Below are positions 25,354-34,604 of a stretch of DNA of 64,000 bases, in pieces. The translations under genes and the position numbers were made by a program. Numbering within the stretch: position 1 is the first letter of the stretch; every line of letters starts with the position of its first letter. The notes under the pieces were generated by a model. The model was not told where the DNA came from and made no database searches. It was given only the letters and a program-made list of their open reading frames with translations. The stretch comes from Archangium gephyra (GTDB taxonomy: Bacteria > Myxococcota > Myxococcia > Myxococcales > Myxococcaceae): contig NZ_CP011509.1 in the NCBI RefSeq assembly GCF_001027285.1, forward strand, positions 7,464,501 through 7,528,500, written 5' to 3'.

Positions 25354-27084
25354 TTAGTTGATGACGATCCGGCACAGGCAGGCGGACGTCCCATCGCACG
25401 TCGCCCCGGCCGAGTTGCGGCAGGCCAGACCCGCGCAGCACGGATCCGTCGGCGAGCACGCCTGGCCGCTGGACGAGCAGGTAGCCCCCGGCTGGCAGGA
25501 ACCGGTGGTCTGCCCCGAGAGGACCTCGCAGCGCAGGCCGGTGCAGCAGTCCGAGCCGGAGGTGCACGAGCCGTTCTGCGGCTGGCACGCCGCGGGGGCC
25601 TGGCACTTGCCACCCGAGCAGATCTCCGAGCAGCACTGACCGGAGGTGGTGCACGTGGTGCCGTTGGCCTGGCAGACGCCGCCCGTGCCCGCGTCGGTTC
25701 CAGCGTCCGTGGGCGTTCCACCGTCCGAGGGAGGCGGGGTGTAGGGCACCTGGCAGGCCTTGGTGAGCTCGGAGGTCTGCAGGCACTGGGTGCCCGCGCA
25801 GCACGTCACGCCCGCCGCGTCGCAGGGCGTCCCCACCGGGGCACACGTCGGCTTCTGGCAGGACAGCCGGCCCGTCCCATCACCCGCCGGGAGGCAGAGG
25901 GCGTCATCGCAGCACTGCTCGGAGAACTGGCAGGTGTTGGTCAGCGCGATGCAGCAGGGGGCCTGACCGGTGTAGCCAGAGGGGCACGCGCCACTCGGGC
26001 CCGTGCCACCGCCGAAGCAGCGCGGCACTCCGGACGAGTCCACCTGGCACACTTCCTTCCTGCCGTCGCAGCAGTTCTGGGACGCGTTGATGTCCACGGA
26101 GCCACCGTCCGGCAGCGTGCCGGCGCCGCAGATGTTGCCCACGCCGTTGCAGGACTGCCCGTTGTCACACCGGCCGCCCACGCACTTCACGGTCCCGTTG
26201 GGGTTGATGGGCCCGCCGTCGGGGAACTTGCCACCGCCGCAGCAGTCGCTGTCCTGCTGGCAGTAGTTTCCGGTGAGCTTGCAACCACCGACCGGCTGGC
26301 AGACCGTGGCGCCGTAGCCGAGGTCCACGCAGGTGCGCGAGCAGCAGCCGGAGCCGCCATTGCATGGATTGCCGTCCTGGCTGCAGCCGCCACCACCACC
26401 GCCGGTGATCATCTGGCAGCGGCCCACGCCGCCGACAGGGGCCGAGCACGCGTTGCCGCAGCAATCCGAGTTCTTGGTGCAGATGTCGCCGTAGCCCTGG
26501 CAGGTGTAGGCACGAGCGCAGACGCCGGCCTGGCAGTTGGTGGAGCAGCAATCCCCATCCACGCCGCAGCCCTGGCCAATCACCTTGCACATCGAGCTGG
26601 TGTCGCTCGGAATCTGGGCGCACTTGCCACCGGTGCACGTCAGGGTGCAGCACTGATCGTTGCTGGAGCAGGAGCCCCCGATGTCGAGGCACTGGGTGGA
26701 GGAGCACGTGCCGCTGCGGCACACGCCGGTGCAGCAATCGACACCGGAGCTGCAGAACTCGCCGGGGGTCCGGCAGGGCGGGCTGACATCCGCACAACGG
26801 CCGTCCGTACCACACACGCCGCTACAGCACATGGCACCCGTGCCCGCATCCTCGGCACGGCTGCAGGCAGCGCCCGTGCTCAAACACTCCGGAGGGCGAC
26901 CGCCATCCGGGAGGGTTCCATCGCCACCGTCATCCGGGTTGCCGCCCCCTCCATCATCATTGTTCCCGCCGCCGTCGTCAGTGACGCCCGAGTCCGGCGG
27001 CCCATCGACGCCGCCGCAGTTACAGCCCGTGATGCTCATGACCAGTGCGAGTGCTCCCAGCACCAGCCAGCGATTTGCCTGCAT
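25354..27084 (-). CDS. Cysteine-rich repeat lipoprotein
   Basis: A 576-residue lipoprotein (signal peptide to lipobox ITGC near residue 22) followed by an Asp/Gly-rich linker with many DDGGG repeats, then at least twelve cysteine-rich modules of the pattern C-x(5-7)-C-x(4-6)-CC-x(3-4)-C-x(4-6)-C (for example SSNDQCCTLTCTGGKC and GVDGDCCSTNCQAGVC). These resemble disulphide-rich EB/Dickkopf-like modules found in many myxobacterial surface proteins. GGAGA lies five bases before the ATG at 27084. Function unknown; a stalk or adhesion role is possible. It is separated from the MinD-like gene by 51 bases on the same strand. Confidence 0.85.
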   Translation of the reverse strand: MQANRWLVLGALALVMSITGCNCGGVDGPPDSGVTDDGGGNNDDGGGGNPDDGGDGTLPDGGRPPECLSTGAACSRAEDAGTGAMCCSGVCGTDGRCADVSPPCRTPGEFCSSGVDCCTGVCRSGTCSSTQCLDIGGSCSSNDQCCTLTCTGGKCAQIPSDTSSMCKVIGQGCGVDGDCCSTNCQAGVCARAYTCQGYGDICTKNSDCCGNACSAPVGGVGRCQMITGGGGGGCSQDGNPCNGGSGCCSRTCVDLGYGATVCQPVGGCKLTGNYCQQDSDCCGGGKFPDGGPINPNGTVKCVGGRCDNGQSCNGVGNICGAGTLPDGGSVDINASQNCCDGRKEVCQVDSSGVPRCFGGGTGPSGACPSGYTGQAPCCIALTNTCQFSEQCCDDALCLPAGDGTGRLSCQKPTCAPVGTPCDAAGVTCCAGTQCLQTSELTKACQVPYTPPPSDGGTPTDAGTDAGTGGVCQANGTTCTTSGQCCSEICSGGKCQAPAACQPQNGSCTSGSDCCTGLRCEVLSGQTTGSCQPGATCSSSGQACSPTDPCCAGLACRNSAGATCDGTSACLCRIVIN

Positions 27085-27213
27085 GGATGTCTCCCTGAAA
27101 GTCGAAGCGAGGACAGAATCCGCGCTTCGTGGGAGACCCCACAAGTCCTACAGCGGCCACACCGGTCCCAGCGCTACAAGCCACCTGGAAAACTCCAGCG
27201 CCGGGGCAGGCGG

Positions 27214-27813
27214 CTAGTCGTCGAGCAGCTCGACGTTCCAGTACGAGGCGTCGGCGAGGTTCAGGAAGGGCAACCACTCGCGGTAGGTGATGCGGCGGGA
27301 GGCGCCACGGAAGAAGGGCGTCCAGCGGGGCCGCATGGGCACCTTGAGCAGCTTCATGCCCGCCTGCGCCGGCGTGCGCCCGCCCTTGCGCAGATTGCAG
27401 GGCACGCACGAGCACACCACGTTCTCCCAGCTCGTCTTGCCGCCTTGCGAGCGCGGGACGACATGGTCCAGGTTCAGCTCCGAGCGCGGCAGCTGCCGGG
27501 CGCAGTACTGGCAGGTGTCGTGGTCGCGCGCGTAGATGTTGAGGCGGGAGAAGCGCACCCGGCCCTTGGGCAGGTACTCGTAGGCGGAGAGCACCACCAC
27601 CCGGGGCACGCGGATGCGCCGGTCGATGGTGTTGACGCTGTCGTGCGGAGCGCTGGCACTCAGGGCCGCCCAGTCCTCGAACTCATAGAGGCGGTACTGG
27701 GTGTCGATGGCCTTGGCCACGCCCAGGTAGAGCAACGAGAGGGCGCGCTTCACCGAGGTGACGTGCACCGGTTGATAGTTACGGTTCAGGACGAGAACGG
27801 CGCTGTTCAACAT
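27214..27813 (-). CDS. HNH endonuclease family protein
   Basis: A 199-residue protein with a zinc-stabilised HNH domain at about 95-145: CQYCARQLPRSELNLDHVVPRSQGG and WENVVCSCVPCNLRKGG contain the two CxxC pairs, the Asp-His, and the final Asn. The N-terminal half (VLVLNRNYQPVHVTSVKRALSLL) is the conserved segment found in the common chromosomal HNH proteins that are present in one copy in many bacteria, not linked to restriction enzymes. Its true substrate is unknown. The ATG at 27813 overlaps the end of selA by seven bases, so the two are coupled. Confidence 0.88.
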   Translation of the reverse strand: MLNSAVLVLNRNYQPVHVTSVKRALSLLYLGVAKAIDTQYRLYEFEDWAALSASAPHDSVNTIDRRIRVPRVVVLSAYEYLPKGRVRFSRLNIYARDHDTCQYCARQLPRSELNLDHVVPRSQGGKTSWENVVCSCVPCNLRKGGRTPAQAGMKLLKVPMRPRWTPFFRGASRRITYREWLPFLNLADASYWNVELLDD

Positions 27814-29204
27814 GCATGCCTTCCCTGTGAGGCCGTACCGACGGCGTCAGCGACCGGCCCGAGGTCCTCCTCCGCCAGACACCGGACGTCCATAACCACC
27901 TCGCCGTCCGAGATCCGCCCAATCACCGGAACTCGCGCTCCCCGAAGACATTCCAGGAACGCGGCTGGCTCCCCAACGGTGAGGATGCATGCATAGGACG
28001 GCAACCTGGCCAGGGGCATCGCTCCCCCGCCTACCTGCCCCGAGATGGGCGCCACCCGGGCCTTGATTCCCTTCATCACCAGCAGACCGAGCAGGCGCTC
28101 GGCACGCACGCGGAGCTCCTCCACCGGCCAGGTGAGCATCCGGTACGTCGGAATGGCCTCCGGCCGGCCATCCCGGTACAGCTCCAGCGTGGCCTCCAGG
28201 GCCGCCACCGTCATCTTGTCGATACGCAACGCCCGGGTCAGCGGATGCTTCTTGATGCGGGCGATCAGCTCCGCGCGCCCCACGATGATCCCCGCCTGCG
28301 GTCCTCCCAGCAGCTTGTCGCCGGAGAAGGCCACCACGTCGGCCCCCGCGGCCACGGTGGCCGGCACGGTGGGCTCGCCGGTGAGGCCCTCGCCGGTGAG
28401 TGGCACCAGCGCCCCCGAGCCCAGGTCCACGAACACCGGCACTCCGCGCGCGCGGCCGAGCGCGGACAGCTCCTTCACCTCCACCTCCTCGGTGAAGCCC
28501 ACCACCGCGAAGTTGGAGCGGTGCACCTTCATCAGCACGCCGGTGTCGGGCGTGAGGGCCGACTCGTAGTCCGAGCGCCGCGTGCGGTTGGTGGTGCCCA
28601 CCTCCACGAGACGCGCCCCGGACTGCTTCATCACGTCCGGCACCCGGAAGCCGCCGCCAATCTCCACCAACTCCCCGCGGGAGACGATGGCCTCGTGGCC
28701 CGCCGCCAGCGTGGCGAGCACCAGCAGCGCCGCGCCCGCGCAGTTGTTCACCACCAGGGCGTCCTCGGCGCCGGTGAGCTGGGTGAGCAGCTCCACCACG
28801 GGGGCATAGCGGCTGCCGCGCTCGCCCTCGTCCAGGTCGTACTCGAGGTTGGAGTAGCCGCGAGCCACCTCGGCCACGCGGGCCACGGCCTCGGGGGCCA
28901 GCGGGGCCCGGCCCAGGTTGGTGTGCAGCACCACACCGGTGGCGTTGAGCACGGGCCGGAGGTTGGGCGTGGCCAGCGCGCGCAGCGCCTCGTCCACGTC
29001 CGAGTCCTCGAAGGGACGGGCCTCGCCGCGCAACAGCCGCTCGCGCACGCGCGCCACCGCCAGCCGCAACGCCGCCACGGCCCGGGGACGCGGAATCGCC
29101 GCCAGCTTCTCCTCCAGGGAGGGCCGGCGCAGGAGCTGCTCAATGGAGGGGAGCGCTCGCAGCAGAGCGTTCTTCCCCCCGTTCTCGGTCGAGGGTGCAC
29201 CCAC
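27807..29204 (-). CDS. selA: L-seryl-tRNA(Sec) selenium transferase SelA
   Basis: A 465-residue PLP enzyme, the usual SelA length. It converts Ser-tRNA(Sec) to Sec-tRNA(Sec) with selenophosphate. The PLP lysine is in AFSGDKLLGGPQAG, and the family motifs PVLNATGVVLHTNLGRAPL, YSNLEYDLDEGERGSR and VNNCAGAALLVL are all present. GTG at 29204 is chosen as it matches the family N-terminus (LLRALPSIEQLLRRP); the frame continues upstream without homology. No selB, selD or tRNA-Sec is visible in the window. The last codons overlap the HNH gene. Confidence 0.95.
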   Translation of the reverse strand: MGAPSTENGGKNALLRALPSIEQLLRRPSLEEKLAAIPRPRAVAALRLAVARVRERLLRGEARPFEDSDVDEALRALATPNLRPVLNATGVVLHTNLGRAPLAPEAVARVAEVARGYSNLEYDLDEGERGSRYAPVVELLTQLTGAEDALVVNNCAGAALLVLATLAAGHEAIVSRGELVEIGGGFRVPDVMKQSGARLVEVGTTNRTRRSDYESALTPDTGVLMKVHRSNFAVVGFTEEVEVKELSALGRARGVPVFVDLGSGALVPLTGEGLTGEPTVPATVAAGADVVAFSGDKLLGGPQAGIIVGRAELIARIKKHPLTRALRIDKMTVAALEATLELYRDGRPEAIPTYRMLTWPVEELRVRAERLLGLLVMKGIKARVAPISGQVGGGAMPLARLPSYACILTVGEPAAFLECLRGARVPVIGRISDGEVVMDVRCLAEEDLGPVADAVGTASQGRHAC

Positions 29205-29273
29205 GAGCCGGATTGTAAGGGGGCGGGGGCTCGCGCGCCACCCGGCTCCCCTGCCCTTCACACCGGTTTCACA

Positions 29274-31667
29274 CTACCGGCTGGCGGCTTGCACACCCGT
29301 CACCTTGGCCGGCCGCCCGTAGAGCAGCTGGTAGGTGTTGTAGGAGCGCAGCACCCGCTTGATGTAGCCACGCGTCTCCGCGATGGGCACCTCCTCCACC
29401 CAGGCGTCGAGCGGCACGCCCGGACGGTCCGCGCGCCACCGGTCGATGGCGTTGGGGCCGGCGTTGTAGCTGCCCACCGCGTACGGGGTGTGCCCGGAGA
29501 AGCGCTTGATGAGCGAGCCCAGGTACTGCGCGCCCAGCCGGATGTTGAGGTCCGGCTCCAGGAGCGCCTGGGTCGTCACCTTCTTCAGCTTGAGCTGGCG
29601 CGCCACCGCCTGCGCCGTGGAGGGCATGAGCTGGGTGAGGCCCAGCGCGCCCGCCCACGAGAGCGCCTTGGGGTCCAACGCGCTCTCCTCGCGCATCAAC
29701 GCCTGGAGCAGATCCGGCTCCACGCCGGCCGCGGCGGTGTGCTTCTCGATGAGGGGACGGAAGGCGTTGGGATAGGCCACCTCCCACACCGGCCGCGTCT
29801 CCGGGGTGATGCGGCCGCTCAGGTCGCGGCGCAGCGCCACGCGGGCCACCGCATGGGCGCCCCGCTCGTCACCCGACACGGACAGCAGCTGCACCAGCAG
29901 CCGGACATTCTCCGACGGCAGGTTCGTGCGGTTGACGGCGAGCAGCTCCGAGGAGACGGCCTCGGGGAAGCCCAGGCGCAGCAGCTCCACGGCGGCGGTG
30001 AAGTGTGGATCCTTCTCCATCGCCCCCGCGTGCAGCGGCCAGGGAGCGCGGCGCTCCTGCTGGGTGAAGTCGATCCGCGGCGCCACGCGCTCCATGCGCG
30101 CCGGCTCCAGCTCGGCGAGCATCGTGCGGGCCATCAGCCCGTAGTAGGTGGCCGGGTGCTCCACGGCGATCGTCTCGAACAGGTCCGCCGCGGCCTTCTT
30201 GTCGCCCTGGTCCTGCAGGGTGCGCGCCCGCCAGTACTGGGCGCGCTCCAGATCGTACGTCTCGTCCGCGTCCGCGAAGCGCTTCTCGATCTCCAGGAGC
30301 ATGGGGACCCCGCCGTCCGCGGCCTTGAGCGTGCGGGAGATCCAGAAGTCCTTGAAGAGCGCCTCGCCGAGGAAGTCCCCCTGGGGGTAGAGCTTCACCA
30401 GATCCTTGAGCCGCTGCGAGGCCAGCTCCAGGCGGCCCGTCTTCACATAGAGGTCCGCGGCGTAGAAGAGCGCGTCGTCGGCGAAGGAGTGGTCCGGGTA
30501 GTCGCGGGCGAGCCGCTCGTACGTCTGGGGACCCTGCACCTGGTCCACGATGGAGCGCGACGAGCCGAGCACGTACATGGCGCGCGGCAGCAGATCGCGA
30601 TCCTGGCACTTCTCCACCACGGGGGTGAGCGTGGAGATGGCGCGGGTGTGCTGGCGCTCCTTGCGCAGGCCCTTGCCGAAGGCGAAGTGCGCGCGGCAGG
30701 AGAGCGCGTCCGGCAGCTTGAGCTTGGGCAGCAACGGCTCGAGCACGTCCAGGCCCTGCTTGTTGCGGTGCAGCTCGATGAGCTGCTCGGCGCGAGCCAC
30801 CTTCATGTCGACGGGCGCCTGCTGGCCCTTGAGACGCTTCTCGGCCTGCTGAGCGAGGGCGGACAGGGGGTGGTTGGCCCACAGGCGCCAGAGGAACTCG
30901 CGCTCACGCGCCTTGTCCTTCTTCTCGGCGGCGATGTCGGCGCTGGCCATGAGGGCCTCGGCGGCGACGTTGCGGCCCCAGGACGGCGCGGTGCGGGTGG
31001 ACAGGGGCGCGAGCGCGGCGAGCGCGGCCTCGGAGTCCTTGGCCTTGCGCAGCACGCGGCCGAGCGCCAGGCGGGCATCGGCGTACAGCCGGGAGCTCTC
31101 GGGCACCTGGGCGAGCAGCAGGGCGGCATCGCCGAAACGCCCGAGCGACTCGAGCGCCACACCGGCATGGGTGAGGCAGCGATCGGCCAGCGCGGGGTAG
31201 TCCCGGGCCAGGGTGGACATCTCCTCGGCGGCGCGCTTGTCATCCCCGGCGCGCACCGCGCTCAGGGCGCGCAGGTAGCGCACGGGCAGCGAGCTGCCCT
31301 CCTTCTCCAGCAGCTCGCGGGCGCGGACGTAGAAGCCCTTGTCGAAGGCCTGCTTGGCCTCCAGCAGCTTGCCCTTGGCGAAGTAGGGCGACAGGTCGTC
31401 CACGGTGTAGGCGCGACCCTTGAAGATCTTCGGCTCGGCGGGCGCGGGTGGCGGCGGGTCCGGGAAGGCCGGGTTGAGCACCTCCACGTACCCGGGAGGC
31501 ACGAGGATCTTCTCGGCATCCGGAGGTGGGGAGAGCTGGGCCTCGGACGGGGCCTGGCCCGTGAGGGACTGGGGAGCCGCGGAGGGCTCCTCGGTGAGCG
31601 GCGCCTGGGCAAAGGCCAACGAAGTGGCGGCGGCGGCGGCGGCGAGCAGGGGGACGAAGGCTTTCAT
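29274..31667 (-). CDS. Slt70-like soluble lytic transglycosylase
   Basis: A 797-residue periplasmic enzyme. A signal peptide (MKAFVPLLAAAAAATSLAFA) is followed by a Pro-rich segment, a long TPR-like helical superhelix (about 80-620), and a C-terminal SLT catalytic domain (about 635-770) with the catalytic Glu in LMREESALDP, then AGALGLTQLMPSTA, GAQYLGSLIKRFSG and SYNAGPNAIDRW. E. coli Slt70 is about 645 residues, so the helical part is larger here. It cleaves glycan strands during wall turnover. It is upstream of selA on the same strand by 69 bases, but a functional link is unlikely. Confidence 0.92.
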   Translation of the reverse strand: MKAFVPLLAAAAAATSLAFAQAPLTEEPSAAPQSLTGQAPSEAQLSPPPDAEKILVPPGYVEVLNPAFPDPPPPAPAEPKIFKGRAYTVDDLSPYFAKGKLLEAKQAFDKGFYVRARELLEKEGSSLPVRYLRALSAVRAGDDKRAAEEMSTLARDYPALADRCLTHAGVALESLGRFGDAALLLAQVPESSRLYADARLALGRVLRKAKDSEAALAALAPLSTRTAPSWGRNVAAEALMASADIAAEKKDKAREREFLWRLWANHPLSALAQQAEKRLKGQQAPVDMKVARAEQLIELHRNKQGLDVLEPLLPKLKLPDALSCRAHFAFGKGLRKERQHTRAISTLTPVVEKCQDRDLLPRAMYVLGSSRSIVDQVQGPQTYERLARDYPDHSFADDALFYAADLYVKTGRLELASQRLKDLVKLYPQGDFLGEALFKDFWISRTLKAADGGVPMLLEIEKRFADADETYDLERAQYWRARTLQDQGDKKAAADLFETIAVEHPATYYGLMARTMLAELEPARMERVAPRIDFTQQERRAPWPLHAGAMEKDPHFTAAVELLRLGFPEAVSSELLAVNRTNLPSENVRLLVQLLSVSGDERGAHAVARVALRRDLSGRITPETRPVWEVAYPNAFRPLIEKHTAAAGVEPDLLQALMREESALDPKALSWAGALGLTQLMPSTAQAVARQLKLKKVTTQALLEPDLNIRLGAQYLGSLIKRFSGHTPYAVGSYNAGPNAIDRWRADRPGVPLDAWVEEVPIAETRGYIKRVLRSYNTYQLLYGRPAKVTGVQAASR

Positions 31668-31752
31668 ACGGGATGGGCCCTCAGGTGATGGGCCTGGGCA
31701 GCCACGGAGACAACTGGAAGCAGGGAAAAAATTTCCGCGAACGAACGGAGGT

Positions 31753-31758
31753 TAGACT
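31753..31758 (+). promoter_or_regulatory. Candidate -10 element for the sensor kinase
   Basis: TAGACT lies 11 bases before the ATG at 31770. With the usual 6-8 bases from the -10 to the start point, the message would be leaderless or nearly so, and indeed there is no purine-rich ribosome site in between. No -35 hexamer is apparent. Confidence 0.3.
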
Positions 31759-31769
31759 GGCCACCACGC

Positions 31770-34022
31770 ATGGACATCCGGACACAGAGCGCTCTCCTCG
31801 CATCGATCATCGGGTTGGCGCTGGGCGTTTCCATGTTGTTGAGGGCGGGACGTCCACGGGTGCTCACGCTCTACTCCGTCTTCGCGTTGACAGTAGGCGG
31901 GTACTACCTCTCCAGCTTCTTCCACAGCCTGTTCTCGCGGGCGGAGTCCCCGTGGGTGTCGAGGGTGGCGGTGGGTGCCACCATTCTACTGGCTTCGCTG
32001 GTTCCTGGCGCGGCAGTCGCCTTCTTCCTCGAATTCCTGGGGGTCAGCAAGGGAACACATCTGCTCGGCAGGCGGCTCGCTGTGCTCTCCGCCGTGTTCG
32101 GCCTGGGCGTCGCGGTGTCTCCCCTGGCCCTCAATGGGTGGGCGAAGCTGGCCATGGGCGCCTGGGTGCTCGGTGCACTGCTGGGCTCGGTTTCGTTGCT
32201 GCTCCGACGAGTGAGCACCACCGAGTCGCGCATCGAACGGTTGCGCCTGACGTACCTGGCCATCGGCGCGGGGGCGGCCATCCTCTTCACGGCGCTGGAT
32301 CTGCTCGAGCGCTACGGCCTGCCCTTCCCCACCCTGGGGCCCGTCTTCACCACGCTCTACCTGTTCTTCCTGGCCCAGACGCTGCTGCGGTTGCGGCTGA
32401 TGGACCTGCACGAGCTGCTGGGGAAGATCGCCTCGCAGACGGTGCTGGCCACCATCCTGGCCGCCGTCTTCACGGTGCTGACGGTGTGGGTGGACCAGAA
32501 CAACACCTCGCTCTTCGTCTTCAACACGGTGGTGGCGGCCTTCGTGGTGCTCATCCTGCTGGAGCCCTTGAGGGTGAAGGTGGAGGAGCAGGTGGTGGCC
32601 ATCTTCTTCCGCGAGCGCTTCGAGCTGCTGCGGGTGCTGGGCAACGCTCGGGCGCGGATGGCGGGCGTCATTGAAATCTCCGAGCTGGCGCGGATGGTGC
32701 TGGATGCGCTGCACGAGTCGGGGCGGATCACCCATGCCTCGCTGTACCTGCTGGCGGAGGACAGGCCGGGCTACCGGCTGCTGGACGCGCGGGGACCGGC
32801 GCCGGTGAACTTCCTGGACACGGGCGCGGCCAGGGGCGTGCTGTTCGCGGTGGCGTCGGGACAGAAGGCGGTGCTGCTGGAGAACGTGGAGCGGCGCATC
32901 GCGGTGCTGCGGCAGCAGGCGGTGGAGGGCAAGCGCTTCCGGGACGAGCTCAAGCGGCTCAACGACACGCGCGCGGCGCTGTTGCAGATGAAGGGCGGCA
33001 TCACCGTGCCGCTGCTGGGCAATGACCGGGTCATCGGCTTCCTCAACATGTGGGACGAGCGGGTGCCGGAGGCATACGCCTCGGACGAGATCGCCCTCAT
33101 CCTGGAGGTGGCCGAGCGGCTGGCGACGGCGCTGGAGAACTCGAAGCTGTACGAGAAGATCCGCGAGCGGGATCGCCTGGCGGCCCTGGGTGAGATGGCG
33201 GCGGGCCTGGCACATGAGATCCGCAATCCGCTGGGGGCCATCAAGGGCGCGGCGCAGTGCCTGGATCCGAAGCGGCTGCCGGGGGAGGAAGGCGAGTTCC
33301 TGGAGGTGATCGTCGAGGAGGTGAACCGCCTGAACGGGGTGGTGTCGGCGTTCCTCGACTACGCGCGGCCGCTGAAGCAGACGTTCGGGCCCACGGACCT
33401 CAACGAGGTGGTGACGCGAACGGTGCGGCTCATCCAGAACGCGATGCCGCCGGGCATCGAGCTCAAGGTGGAGCAGGAGGAGTCCCTGCCACGGGTGGAG
33501 GCGGACGCGGAGCAGCTCAAGCAGGTGCTGATCAACCTGGTGCAGAACGCGATGCAGGCGATGACCGACACCGGGGGCACCATCACCGTGAAGACGGTGC
33601 GGCCGGATCGCTTCACGGACTTCCGCTCGGCGGGGGATTCGTTCGTGGAGCTGCACGTGACGGACACGGGCCCGGGGATTCCGCAGGAGCAGCAGCAGCA
33701 CATCTTCGTGCCCTTCTACACGACGAAGCAGAAGGGCACGGGACTGGGACTGGCCATCTGCCAGCGCATCGTGAAGAACCACGGCGGGACGCTGTCGGTG
33801 CAGAGCAAGCCGGGCGAGGGCGCCACGTTCATCATCCGCCTGCCCGCGCCGCCGTCCGAGCCGCTCCCACTGCCGGAGCCCGTGCTCATGGATGGAACGC
33901 CCTTCCCCACCACGAGGCCCACTGAAGGCAAGATGGCCGAGGGCGGCCTTCCGGACGGCGGCACGCCGCCGCCCAAACCCGAGCGCAAGCCGAAGCGCGA
34001 CAAGAAGCGCCGCACGGGCTGA
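31770..34022 (+). CDS. Membrane sensor histidine kinase with GAF domain
   Basis: A 750-residue sensor kinase. Seven to eight N-terminal membrane helices (about 8-270) are followed by a GAF-like domain (about 295-450, ISELARMVLDALHESGRITHASLYLL) and a NtrB/PilS-type kinase core. The phospho-His is in MAAGLAHEIRNPLGAIKGAA near residue 488, the N box is LKQVLINLVQNAMQA, and the G1 and G2 boxes are VTDTGPGIP and KGTGLGLAICQRIVKNHGG. A Pro/Lys/Arg-rich tail follows. No response regulator is adjacent, so it is an orphan kinase. It diverges from the Slt70-like gene. Confidence 0.92.
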   Translation: MDIRTQSALLASIIGLALGVSMLLRAGRPRVLTLYSVFALTVGGYYLSSFFHSLFSRAESPWVSRVAVGATILLASLVPGAAVAFFLEFLGVSKGTHLLGRRLAVLSAVFGLGVAVSPLALNGWAKLAMGAWVLGALLGSVSLLLRRVSTTESRIERLRLTYLAIGAGAAILFTALDLLERYGLPFPTLGPVFTTLYLFFLAQTLLRLRLMDLHELLGKIASQTVLATILAAVFTVLTVWVDQNNTSLFVFNTVVAAFVVLILLEPLRVKVEEQVVAIFFRERFELLRVLGNARARMAGVIEISELARMVLDALHESGRITHASLYLLAEDRPGYRLLDARGPAPVNFLDTGAARGVLFAVASGQKAVLLENVERRIAVLRQQAVEGKRFRDELKRLNDTRAALLQMKGGITVPLLGNDRVIGFLNMWDERVPEAYASDEIALILEVAERLATALENSKLYEKIRERDRLAALGEMAAGLAHEIRNPLGAIKGAAQCLDPKRLPGEEGEFLEVIVEEVNRLNGVVSAFLDYARPLKQTFGPTDLNEVVTRTVRLIQNAMPPGIELKVEQEESLPRVEADAEQLKQVLINLVQNAMQAMTDTGGTITVKTVRPDRFTDFRSAGDSFVELHVTDTGPGIPQEQQQHIFVPFYTTKQKGTGLGLAICQRIVKNHGGTLSVQSKPGEGATFIIRLPAPPSEPLPLPEPVLMDGTPFPTTRPTEGKMAEGGLPDGGTPPPKPERKPKRDKKRRTG

Positions 34023-34061
34023 GGGGGAGTTCTCGGGAGACCGTGGATCGCCAGACACTTG

Positions 34062-34604
34062 CTACTCGGCTGAATGCCGGGCGCGAGCCCTGGGCTTCTT
34101 GCGGCGTTTGGGCCCCGCCACAAGCCCCTTCTCAGAGTCAAGACCAGCGAAGCGTCGGGCCCGCGTCAGCGCGCTGTTGATCTCCTCCCACAGTGCTGGA
34201 TGGTACTTCTGACCACGCGTCCGCCGCTCGATATCCATGATGAGCTCGGCCGTCTTTCGCACTCCCGCGACAGACCCCTTGGATGCCTTCGCCGACATGA
34301 CACACGCCAGAAGGCGGCCATCCATTGTGGAGAAGCCAAGCTTCTCCAACCGCCGCAGGTAGGGTGAGAACAATCTCCAGGGACCCTCACTGGTCACCAT
34401 GACGAGATCCTCTGCGATTCGCCTCCGCGCCTCCCGCTTCTCGAACGCGGTACCTACATCCTTGAGGCGCCGCCTCTCGAACAGTTTGTACGCACGAACC
34501 TTCTCGGCCATGGGCGCATTTCGGAGCAAGACAAAGAGGCGCTCCCGCTCTTGAGCCCAGCGGAGTGACCGTTCCCGCTCCTCCTGCGTCAAATCCCGGG
34601 GCAT
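34062..34604 (-). CDS. Partner protein of lipoprotein pair 3
   Basis: A 180-residue soluble, very basic, helix-rich protein (LTQEERERSLRWAQERERLF, KLFERRRLKDVG, then a Lys/Arg-rich tail). It has no signal peptide and no recognised domain. It overlaps the lipoprotein gene by 16 bases and starts with ATG at 34604 behind GAGGA, so it depends on that gene for translation. It has no visible similarity to the partners of pairs 1 and 2. An immunity protein for the adjacent lipoprotein is a hypothesis based on gene order alone. Base composition is less GC-rich than the flanks. Convergent with the sensor kinase. Confidence 0.7.
   Translation of the reverse strand: MPRDLTQEERERSLRWAQERERLFVLLRNAPMAEKVRAYKLFERRRLKDVGTAFEKREARRRIAEDLVMVTSEGPWRLFSPYLRRLEKLGFSTMDGRLLACVMSAKASKGSVAGVRKTAELIMDIERRTRGQKYHPALWEEINSALTRARRFAGLDSEKGLVAGPKRRKKPRARARHSAE

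Noticed and set aside
24586-31688. Two plus-strand open frames of more than 1100 codons opposite the MinD-like, Cys-rich, SelA and Slt70-like genes
   Set aside because: Same effect of GC-skewed codons: low-complexity Ala/Gly/Arg/His composition and no start context, whereas the minus strand carries clear conserved proteins.
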